A stretch of 5,724 nucleotides of DNA from an uncultured bacterium (lineage in GTDB: Bacteria; Desulfobacterota; Desulfobulbia; Desulfobulbales; Desulfobulbaceae): assembly GCA_903896915.1 (NCBI GenBank), contig CAITZN010000659.1:1-5724 (forward strand), in the 5' to 3' direction. The position numbers and the translations under genes are program-made. Below, one piece after another: positions 1-5,724 of this stretch (position 1 is its first letter; each line of letters opens with the position of its first letter). The notes under the pieces are model-generated. The model was not told where the DNA came from and made no database searches. It was given only the letters and a program-made list of their open reading frames with translations.

Positions 1-1
1 G

Positions 2-136
2 CACACCGGCGCAAAAATCGTTTCGTTGACCGCAGGAGACCGAAGTGCCGTAAAGCAGCTTCTCCAAAGCGCTTTTGGTAACAGCATGCAGCCGAAAGAA
101 ACAGCAAAAGACGACGACATCAAGACCCGCCGATGA
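2..136 (+). CDS. C-terminal end of an unrecognised protein (5' end outside window)
   Basis: An open frame enters from the left edge and runs 44 codons to a TGA at 134-136. The translated tail begins HTGAKIVSLTAGDRSAVKQL, continues with an LLQSAFG segment, and ends in a charged stretch rich in Lys, Asp and Arg. The first half looks like a real fold end, with alternating hydrophobic residues followed by an amphipathic helix, and the polar tail is typical of a natural C-terminus. I do not recognise the family and assign no function. The other two forward frames close at positions 27 and 81, so this is the only forward frame in the left margin that stays open for any length. Without the upstream sequence it could still be a chance open frame. 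No clear terminator hairpin with a T-run follows, so read-through into the intergenic region is possible. Confidence 0.4.
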   Translation, partial: HTGAKIVSLTAGDRSAVKQLLQSAFGNSMQPKETAKDDDIKTRR

Positions 137-334
137 AAATCCCATAGGAACCCTTAAATTTATTGTTCTAACAGGCCCCGACGACCATCTTCGCCCGCTC
201 CATCTTAATTCTTTGCATCTCCACTCTATCGTCTCAACATATCCAGCTGCCGAAGGTCGGTTGAAGCTATGGATACGCATACCCAACCCTCAGTAAATAT
301 CTTAGTCTCTCTCAAATAAAGGACGGCAGCAATG

Positions 335-375
335 GAGAGGATCCAGGAACTCGTCTCGAAATCGAGGATACTCTC
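335..375. repeat. Imperfect 10-nt inverted repeat upstream of the candidate promoter
   Basis: The left arm GAGAGGATCC (335-344) and right arm GGATACTCTC (366-375) are reverse complements except for one position, separated by 21 nt. A smaller CTCG/CGAG pairing (355-358 with 363-366) lies inside the spacer and would compete for one base of the right arm. No T-run follows, so this is not an intrinsic terminator. It lies about 40 nt upstream of TATAAT and could be an operator for a dimeric regulator or an RNA hairpin. A ten-base arm with one mismatch can also arise by chance. Confidence 0.35.
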
Positions 376-390
376 TTGATTTGTAAGTGG

Positions 391-422
391 TTCAGATTTT
401 TGCAAGAGACTCAGCATATAAT
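391..422 (+). promoter_or_regulatory. Candidate sigma-70 type promoter with perfect -10 box
   Basis: Positions 417-422 read TATAAT, an exact -10 hexamer in an AT-rich stretch. The -35 side is poor: TTCAGA at 391-396 would need a 20-nt spacer, and the 17-nt position (394-399) reads AGATTT. No TG extension precedes the -10. If used, transcription would begin near 429. That is about 10 nt before the TTG of the small ORF at 439 and about 278 nt upstream of the Cache-PAS gene. The weak -35 suggests either an activator-dependent promoter or a chance match. I saw no sigma-54 type GG/GC element upstream of 707. Confidence 0.35.
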
Positions 423-438
423 AGTCCTTTGAGGAATC

Positions 439-726
439 TTGGGCGTCATATACAATATTTCAGGAAACGTTTCTTACGAGAAATTCTTTCAACAGGTCGT
501 TGTCATGCGAGAGACAGACCATACACCTTCACCTCTCCTCGACTATCTCCTCAAAAAACAGAGCTTTGTGTTTTCAGGGTCTCTCCAAGATATATTCACC
601 CGTCGCATCGACAAGCGGCTCAAGGACACTACCTGTAACAATGATCAAGCCGAAAGCGGTGGAAAGAGAAGCGGATTCCATTTTACTATACCGGGGGACA
701 TGAGTCATGACGGTGCAAAACGGTAA
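439..726 (+). CDS. Possible small protein of 95 aa, unrecognised, overlapping the next gene
   Basis: The ORF starts at TTG, with GAGG at 431-434 only 4 nt upstream, and ends in TAA at 724-726. It overlaps the first 20 nt of the downstream sensor gene in another frame. An in-frame ATG at 505 would give a 73-aa version but has no visible Shine-Dalgarno. The product has mixed composition, with no membrane segment, signal peptide or motif I can name. About half of its codons end in G or C, which gives no coding signal against the local background, and two other forward frames are also open here (387-638 and 500-703). In favour are the overlap with the following gene, as in translationally coupled operons, and the TATAAT just upstream. 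Against are the TTG start, the short spacer and the lack of a recognisable family. It may simply be leader sequence. Confidence 0.25.
   Translation: MGVIYNISGNVSYEKFFQQVVVMRETDHTPSPLLDYLLKKQSFVFSGSLQDIFTRRIDKRLKDTTCNNDQAESGGKRSGFHFTIPGDMSHDGAKR
693..698 (+). promoter_or_regulatory. Shine-Dalgarno GGGGGA for the Cache-PAS gene
   Basis: This purine run lies 8 nt before the ATG at 707. A TGA at 701-703, in frame with that ATG, rules out any earlier start, so 707 is the first possible start codon of the long frame. A second ATG at 700 belongs to the frame of the small ORF and reaches a stop at 724-726. Confidence 0.6.
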
Positions 727-2629
727 TCAGCGGCTTAGTAATGCCCGATGGTTGATAGCGGGGCTGCTGCTGTCGCTCGTCTTGCTGATGGCTGCAAACT
801 GGGAGGCAAATCGTCGGGAACAAGTTCGGATGGATGCTTTTCGTAGCCGTGTCGCTGATCTGGCGAAGACTTCCGAACTCATCATCAAAGATCAATTACG
901 CCATTTCGATGACACCCTCCTTGTTTTGCGCAGTACGTATGCCAATGACCTAAAGCATTTCATCGAAAGCATCGGTCTGTTACGAAACGGCCCCCTAGCC
1001 GACCGAGAGATTCTGGTGGTACTGGTTGATCGAGATGGTTTTCTTGCCTATACCGATGCAACCACTGCCAAACCTGGTCTTTTTCTCGGTGACCGTGCTT
1101 ATTTCCGCTATTTTGCCGAGGGGGGGAAAGATCGCTTCTATGTCGATGAGCCGATTTTTGGGCGCACCACCCAGCGTTACTCGATACCGCTGGTACGGCC
1201 GGTTTACGACAAGGAGAGTGTCTTTCTCGGCGTGATTGCCCTTTCCGTCAGACAAAATCTTCTGGCGAACTTTGGTACTCGCCTCCTGCTTTCGAACGAT
1301 ACTGCAGCAACCCTAATCACACAAAATGGTGAGGTGGCAGGGCGTTCCCGCGATCTTGCCAAGGTGCAGGGAAAAATAATTCCTCCAGAGATGTTGTCGT
1401 CAATGCTCAAGGGGAATGAGGGGATCTTTTCGAGCCGCGTCTTCCCGGATGGATTGGAGCGGGTCGTCGCCTACCGGCATATCCATGATATTGACACGCC
1501 ACTGATTGTTTATGTGGAGGCTTCTCCCGCCAATGTGTTGCACGATTCGTCACAGCAACGATCAGTGCTCATGTGGGGAGCAGCCTTTACCGCACTCGTC
1601 ATCATGACCTTGATTATTGTTTATCTGAAAGGCCGGAAGATCTCAGTACAGCTAATTGACACTTTGCGCAGTACCAAGGAACAAGAATATAGTGCCCTCA
1701 CCGAGACTTCGCTCGACGGTTTTTTGGTCACTGACAACTCCGGCCGTATTCTGGACACCAATGATACCTTCTGTAAGATGCTGGGGTACGAGCGCCCGGA
1801 ACTTCTGAATCTCAGCATAATGGATTTCGAGGCAGACGAATCGCCTGAACAGATCGCTGACCATATTCGTACAACTATGGAAGCAGGCAGTGACCGCTTT
1901 CAATCTCAATGCCGTTGCAAGGATGGTTCAATCAGAGACGTAGAGATCAGCGTCCAATACGTCAAAGAATCAGGGGAGCGGGTTTTCGTCTTTGTGCGCG
2001 ACATCAGCGAGCGCAAGCGGACGGAGATTGTCTTGCGCGAAAGCAGGGAGCTCTTAATCTATGCATTTAATAAAAGTCCCCTGATGCAGACCCTCAGCGA
2101 TCTGTCTACAGGAAGATATCTTGAAGTCAATGACACCTTTTGCAGGGTTTCAAAATTTAGCAGAGAAGAAGTAATTGGCAAGACAGCAATTGAGCTTGGA
2201 TGGATCAGTAAGGATGAACGGATGCGGATGATGCAACAGGTGCATCAAGCGGGGTGGGCTAATGGTATGGAACTTGCCCTTCGGAACAAGAATGGCCAAA
2301 ACATCATTGTCAGCTATTGGGGTACCGTCATTCATACCACACAAGGAGACAGACTCTTCTCGACTGCGGAAGAGATCACCGAGCGCAAGCAGGCACAAGA
2401 GGCGTTGCAACAAAAAGCTGAAGCACTCCGCACCAGCAACGTCGAACTGGAACTGTTCAACCGCGTCGCAGTCGGCCGGGAACTGCGGATGATTGAACTG
2501 AAAGAGCAAATCAACGAACTGTGCCGCCGCCTGGACGAACCGCCGTGCTATGCAATAGATAAACTTGAGACTGACCACGTTACCAGTGCCGGCCCTGTTC
2601 TGGTGGAGCCGGATGGAGGTGGCGCATGA
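707..2629 (+). CDS. Membrane Cache-PAS-PAS sensor protein without a kinase domain
   Basis: A 640-aa signal-sensing protein with no catalytic output domain. Residues 15-31 form the first membrane helix. Residues about 36-285 form a periplasmic double-Cache (dCache_1-like) ligand-sensing domain, with GDRAYF (128-133) and PIFGRTTQRYSIPLVRP (149-165) matching the pattern I know from this class. Residues 287-307 are the second membrane helix, leading without an obvious HAMP domain into PAS1 (about 325-437, ending VRDISERK). PAS2 is about 445-562, with EVNDTF and EEVIGKTAIELG, ending ITERK. A coiled-coil helix follows (563-609), containing FNRVAVGRELRMIELK (584-599), then a Gly/Pro-rich tail. There is no H-box, ATP-binding, GGDEF, EAL or receiver motif. 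From memory, the terminal helix recurs at or near the end of other PAS proteins, so the gene is probably complete and not a truncated kinase. The next gene starts inside its stop codon. It may feed that kinase; its ligand is unknown. Confidence 0.93.
   Translation: MTVQNGNQRLSNARWLIAGLLLSLVLLMAANWEANRREQVRMDAFRSRVADLAKTSELIIKDQLRHFDDTLLVLRSTYANDLKHFIESIGLLRNGPLADREILVVLVDRDGFLAYTDATTAKPGLFLGDRAYFRYFAEGGKDRFYVDEPIFGRTTQRYSIPLVRPVYDKESVFLGVIALSVRQNLLANFGTRLLLSNDTAATLITQNGEVAGRSRDLAKVQGKIIPPEMLSSMLKGNEGIFSSRVFPDGLERVVAYRHIHDIDTPLIVYVEASPANVLHDSSQQRSVLMWGAAFTALVIMTLIIVYLKGRKISVQLIDTLRSTKEQEYSALTETSLDGFLVTDNSGRILDTNDTFCKMLGYERPELLNLSIMDFEADESPEQIADHIRTTMEAGSDRFQSQCRCKDGSIRDVEISVQYVKESGERVFVFVRDISERKRTEIVLRESRELLIYAFNKSPLMQTLSDLSTGRYLEVNDTFCRVSKFSREEVIGKTAIELGWISKDERMRMMQQVHQAGWANGMELALRNKNGQNIIVSYWGTVIHTTQGDRLFSTAEEITERKQAQEALQQKAEALRTSNVELELFNRVAVGRELRMIELKEQINELCRRLDEPPCYAIDKLETDHVTSAGPVLVEPDGGGA
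2615..2620 (+). promoter_or_regulatory. Strong Shine-Dalgarno GGAGGT inside the end of the upstream gene
   Basis: A near-consensus GGAGGT sits 5 nt before the ATG at 2626 and within the codons for the Gly-rich tail of the Cache-PAS protein. With the ATGA stop/start overlap (2626-2629), it fixes the start of the kinase gene and implies coupled translation. No terminator or promoter separates the two genes. Confidence 0.85.
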
Positions 2630-5600
2630 AGCCTCTCGCGCAACGTAGCGGTGCGCTTTCCGTCGGCGCATTGGCCCTTCTGGTTGGTGGCGTGGTACTG
2701 CTTGGCTGGTCGCTGGATATTGCCGCGCTGAAAAGTGTTCTGCCGGGCTGGGTGACCATGAAACCTAATACGGCGGTCGCCTTCATCCTTACGGGGATCG
2801 CGCTGCTGGCCGCTTCAGCCTTTGGCACTCAACCCTCAAACCTCCTTTCCCACCTCTCCCGGTTTTGTGCTCTCTTCGCGGGGCTAATCGGGCTGTTATC
2901 GCTATGCGAATACGCCTTCGGCTGGAATCCCGGCTTCGATCAATGGCTCTTCCCCGAACCGGTTGGCTCGGTAGGCACTTCGCATCCTGGGCGCATGGCG
3001 CCGGACACAGCGCTCTGTTTCGTGCTGTTCGCCACTGGATGGGAGTTCGCCCGCCGTCCGTGTCTGACGAACAGAGCGTTGGGCGCATCCCTGCTTTTTG
3101 GTGCAACGATGACAACCGTGGCACTGATTGAAATCCTGTCCTACTTTGCCCCAGCACTCCGCACCTACGGCTGGGGTGGCCTGACGATGATGGCGCTGCC
3201 TACGGCCACCTTGTTTGCGGCTCTGGGCGTGGTGCTGCTGACAGCCAGGCCGGAGTCAGCCACACCGGCTCAGGTCATTGAGCAAGCAAACGCCGGTACG
3301 GGCCTGAAATTTGTTCTGGTCTTCATTGTGCTTACCATCGGTTTCATTGCCACAGGGACTTTCTATTACCGAAATTACGAACGGCAATTCCGTGGCGAAG
3401 CCGAACAGCAGCTTACTGCCATCGCAGAATTAAAAATCGGCGAACTGGAACAGTATCGCAAGGAGCGGCTGGGGGATGCCGCCATACTCAACAATAATCC
3501 CGCTTTTACCCAATTGGTGCGCCGTTTCCTCGCATCACAGGCTGACGAGGTCGCGCAGCGACAGTTGCAGGCGTGGCTCGGCAATGTCCAGGAACACTAT
3601 CAATATGACAGGGTTTCCCTGCTGGATGCTCAGGGCTCTGAACGGCTGGCTACCCCCGCCACGTCAGACCCAAGGTGTGTTCATTTGTCTGAGAACCTTG
3701 CCGCGGTCCTGCGATCTGGCCGGGTGACATTCTTCGACTTTCATCGCGATGCCCCCGACCAATCGATCCATCTGGGTGTTGTGGTTCCGATCCACGACGA
3801 AGCTGACGGCAACCGGCCACTGGGCTTGATCGTTCTGCGGATTGATCCCACTACCTATCTCTATCCGTTCCTCAGCCGCTGGCCCGTGCCTAGTGCGACG
3901 GCAGAGACGCTGCTCGTCCGCCGGGAAGGCGACGAGGTTGTCTTTCTCAACGATCTTCGGTTTCAAAAGGACACTGCACTCACCCTGCGCAGTTCGCTCG
4001 CCAAAACCGGCATGCCTGCAGTTAAGGCCGCTCTGGGACAGGAAGGTATCGTGACAGGCCTTGACTACCGGGACGTGCCGGTGCTGGCCGCGCTGCGCGC
4101 AATTCCGGATTCGCCCTGGTTCCTGGTGTCCCGACGGGATATTGAGGAAGTGTATGCGCCGCTACGCTCGCAGCTATGGCAGGTGATCGGACTGATCAGC
4201 GTCCTGATTCTCGGCGCGGGAGCTGGCGTGGCTCTGGTCTGGCGGCAGCAGCAAGTCCAGTACTATTGGGAAAGGGAAAAGACTCAGAAGGCGATGCAGG
4301 ATACCAGCGACTTGCTTGAACTGTTCGTGCGAAACTCACCCATCTTTTCCTATATCAAGTCGGTGACGGCAACCGAGAGCCGCGTGCTGCGTGCTAGCGA
4401 CAACTTCCAAGAGATGATCGGCATCAGCGGTTCGGACATGGCGGGCAAAACCATGGACCAACTCTTCCCTGCCGACAAGGCGGCGAAGATGACTGCCGAC
4501 GACTGGGCGGTCATCACCAGAGGAGAGATACTGAGGTTGGATGAGGACTTGAATGGCAGATTCTACACCTCCATCAAGTTCCCACTTATCTTGAGAGATA
4601 GTATCTTCCTGGCCGGTTACACAACCGACATTACTGAGAGTAAGCAGAACGAGCAGGCGCTGCGGGAGAGTGAAGAGAAGTATCGCACCCTGATGACCAA
4701 TCTTTCCTCCGGTGTGGTTGTCCATGCTCCGGACACGTCAGTTATTTTCTCCAACCCCATGGCTTCAACCCTGCTCGGCCTCACCGAATCCCAGATGCGC
4801 GGGAAAGAGGCCATGGATCAGGCCTGGAGCTTTCTTCGGGAAAACGGCATGGCAATGCCGCTTGCTGAATATCCGGTTAATCAGGTGCTGTCGTCAGGCA
4901 AGCCGATCGTCAATCAGATCCTGGGAATTTGCCGCCCTGATCTGGCTGAGCCGGTCTGGGTACAATACAACGCCCATCCAGATACCGCTGTAGATGGCAC
5001 GTTGCTGCAGGTCATCGTTACCTTCTCTGACATCTCCGAGCGCAAACTGAGCCTCCACGCCCTTGAGGATGCAAATAGTAAAATTCAGGCAAGTCAGAAG
5101 GCAACGCTCAACATACTGGAAGATCTGAGGGTGGAAATTCAGGCAAGAACTTTAAAAGAGGCTGAACTTAAGAAAGTGAACACGGCCATCGAGCAGGCCG
5201 GTGAGATCATCATCATCACCGATCCAGCCGCGAAAATTGAGTATGTCAATCCGGCCTTTGAAACTGTGAGCGGATATACCTCCGAAGAAGTCATCGGGAA
5301 AACTCCGGCCATCCTCAAGAGCGGCCAACAGGACAATGCCTTTTACCAAAATCTGTGGGAAACCATAACCAGCGGCCAGGTCTGGCATGGGCGTTTGGTC
5401 AACAAGCGCAAGGACGGCAGATTATACACAGAGGATGCCTCGATTTCTCCAGTGTTCGATGCCGCCGGGAAGATCATCAACTATGTGGGAGTTAAGCGGG
5501 ACATCACCGCAGAGTTGGCTTTGACGGCGCAGTTCCAGCAGGCCCAAAAGATGGAATCCGTAGGACGCCTGGCCGGAGGCGTTGCCCACGATTACAACAA

Positions 5601-5724
5601 CATGCTCAGTGTAATCCTGGGGTATACGGAAATGGCCTTGGAAAAAGTTGACCCTTCTGACCCATTGCATGAAGACCTCCGGCAAGTTTACGATGCTGCC
5701 AGGCGCTCCACCGATATCACCCGA
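2626..5724 (+). CDS. Multi-input membrane sensor histidine kinase (3' end outside window)
   Basis: The frame is open for 1033 codons from ATG 2626 to the window edge. Residues 12-205 form about six membrane helices arranged as three repeats, a MASE-like sensory domain I cannot assign to a named family. A seventh helix (228-247) leads to a periplasmic Cache-like domain (249-517) with RIDPTTYLYPFLSRWP (405-420) and ETLLVRREGDEVVFLNDLR (427-445), a pattern I recall from other PAS kinases. The eighth helix is 518-539. Cytoplasmic PAS1 (about 562-672), PAS2 (about 681-807), a coiled coil (808-850) and PAS3 (about 848-963, NKRKDG at 926-931) follow. The HisKA helix starts near 970, with H-box GGVAHDYNN and phosphoacceptor His988. 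The HATPase domain must lie beyond the window; kinases of this style often also carry a receiver domain, unseen here. It should autophosphorylate His988 and pass the phosphate to a receiver. Stop/start overlap with the upstream sensor gene indicates one operon. Confidence 0.95.
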   Translation, partial: MKPLAQRSGALSVGALALLVGGVVLLGWSLDIAALKSVLPGWVTMKPNTAVAFILTGIALLAASAFGTQPSNLLSHLSRFCALFAGLIGLLSLCEYAFGWNPGFDQWLFPEPVGSVGTSHPGRMAPDTALCFVLFATGWEFARRPCLTNRALGASLLFGATMTTVALIEILSYFAPALRTYGWGGLTMMALPTATLFAALGVVLLTARPESATPAQVIEQANAGTGLKFVLVFIVLTIGFIATGTFYYRNYERQFRGEAEQQLTAIAELKIGELEQYRKERLGDAAILNNNPAFTQLVRRFLASQADEVAQRQLQAWLGNVQEHYQYDRVSLLDAQGSERLATPATSDPRCVHLSENLAAVLRSGRVTFFDFHRDAPDQSIHLGVVVPIHDEADGNRPLGLIVLRIDPTTYLYPFLSRWPVPSATAETLLVRREGDEVVFLNDLRFQKDTALTLRSSLAKTGMPAVKAALGQEGIVTGLDYRDVPVLAALRAIPDSPWFLVSRRDIEEVYAPLRSQLWQVIGLISVLILGAGAGVALVWRQQQVQYYWEREKTQKAMQDTSDLLELFVRNSPIFSYIKSVTATESRVLRASDNFQEMIGISGSDMAGKTMDQLFPADKAAKMTADDWAVITRGEILRLDEDLNGRFYTSIKFPLILRDSIFLAGYTTDITESKQNEQALRESEEKYRTLMTNLSSGVVVHAPDTSVIFSNPMASTLLGLTESQMRGKEAMDQAWSFLRENGMAMPLAEYPVNQVLSSGKPIVNQILGICRPDLAEPVWVQYNAHPDTAVDGTLLQVIVTFSDISERKLSLHALEDANSKIQASQKATLNILEDLRVEIQARTLKEAELKKVNTAIEQAGEIIIITDPAAKIEYVNPAFETVSGYTSEEVIGKTPAILKSGQQDNAFYQNLWETITSGQVWHGRLVNKRKDGRLYTEDASISPVFDAAGKIINYVGVKRDITAELALTAQFQQAQKMESVGRLAGGVAHDYNNMLSVILGYTEMALEKVDPSDPLHEDLRQVYDAARRSTDITR

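Larger units (their letters stand above)
137..438. other. Intergenic region without a convincing gene
   Basis: About 300 bases between the putative upstream gene end and the next plausible ORF. All six frames are broken into short pieces and none gives a protein-like product. Two very short forward ORFs are present. One is at 269-319 (16 codons plus stop). The other is at 332-379 (15 codons plus stop, MERIQELVSKSRILS), preceded by AAAGGA at 318-323 with an 8-nt spacer. The second is well placed for translation but too short to call a gene. The region also contains an inverted repeat at 335-375 and ends at a TATAAT box. It may be a regulatory leader, or the eroded remains of former coding sequence. 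I see no tRNA, CRISPR or insertion-sequence ends. Confidence 0.5.

Noticed and set aside
64..78. Palindrome AAAGCGCTTT with CC/GG flanks as a possible terminator or operator
   Set aside because: It lies inside the likely coding tail of the upstream gene, pairing across the centre leaves no loop, and no T-run follows.
75..296. 73-codon forward ORF starting at TTG
   Set aside because: No Shine-Dalgarno, low-complexity polar start, overlaps the better upstream gene tail, and no recognisable motif.
226..417. 63-codon minus-strand ORF in the intergenic region
   Set aside because: Short, no recognisable motif, and it covers the inverted repeat and abuts the candidate promoter. Nothing supports translation.
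387..638. 83-codon forward ORF in the leader of the sensor gene
   Set aside because: Arg/Pro/Ser-rich with no hydrophobic-core pattern. It overlaps the slightly better 439-726 frame and lacks a ribosome-binding site.
2009..2390. Repeated 10-mer GAGCGCAAGC (2009-2018 and 2381-2390) as a possible DNA repeat element
   Set aside because: Both copies encode the Glu-Arg-Lys at the end of a PAS domain (DISERK / EITERK), and a near copy at 5038-5047 does the same, so this reflects protein conservation.
2150..2671. 173-aa open frame on the minus strand
   Set aside because: It lies opposite PAS2 and the tail of the first gene and the start of the kinase, both with clear domain content. Its translation is Cys/His/Arg-rich, typical of an antisense shadow, with no domain I recognise.
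2789..3157. 122-aa open frame on the minus strand
   Set aside because: It is antisense to the membrane domain of the kinase, and its Arg/Pro/Ser-rich product is the usual shadow of GC-rich coding sequence.
4995..5010. TGGCAC followed by TTGC, resembling a sigma-54 promoter
   Set aside because: The two elements are only one base apart, whereas the sigma-54 promoter needs a fixed longer spacing, and the site lies inside the kinase PAS2 coding sequence.

Overview
The window looks like a signal-transduction locus from a Gram-negative bacterium. The protein style points to the Desulfobacterota/Geobacter-like group: long PAS-rich sensor proteins, a Cache-type periplasmic sensor followed by several PAS domains, and a histidine-kinase H-box of the 'GGVAHDYNN' type. 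This assignment rests on family resemblance and moderate GC content, with no phylogenetic marker in the window, so it is tentative.

Layout. Positions 2-136 are probably the last 44 codons of an unrecognised gene. Positions 137-438 carry no convincing gene. They hold a 10-nt imperfect inverted repeat (335-344/366-375), a very short ORF with a good Shine-Dalgarno inside the same stretch, and a perfect TATAAT at 417-422. Positions 439-726 hold a low-confidence 95-codon ORF that starts at TTG and overlaps the next gene by 20 nt. From 707 two large genes read in the same direction and fill the rest of the window. The first (707-2629, 640 aa) is a membrane Cache-PAS-PAS protein with no kinase or other catalytic domain. 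It ends in a helix of a type I recall from other PAS proteins. The second (2626 to beyond the window end, 1033 codons visible) is a large sensor histidine kinase. It has a six-helix membrane domain, a further membrane helix, a periplasmic Cache-like domain, an eighth helix, three PAS domains and the phosphoacceptor H-box (His988). The window cuts it before the ATP-binding domain.

How they may work together. The two genes share an ATGA stop/start overlap, and a GGAGGT Shine-Dalgarno lies inside the end of the first gene, so they should be co-transcribed and translationally coupled. The first protein can sense but has no visible output, while the second has both. The simplest reading is that the first protein passes its signal to the second, by contact or hetero-oligomerisation, so that several inputs converge on one phosphoacceptor histidine: two periplasmic Cache domains, one polytopic membrane domain and five cytoplasmic PAS domains. 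The partnership is inferred from gene order and architecture and is not shown directly. The membrane domain of the kinase also shows a threefold internal repeat, which is the most unusual structural feature I can see.
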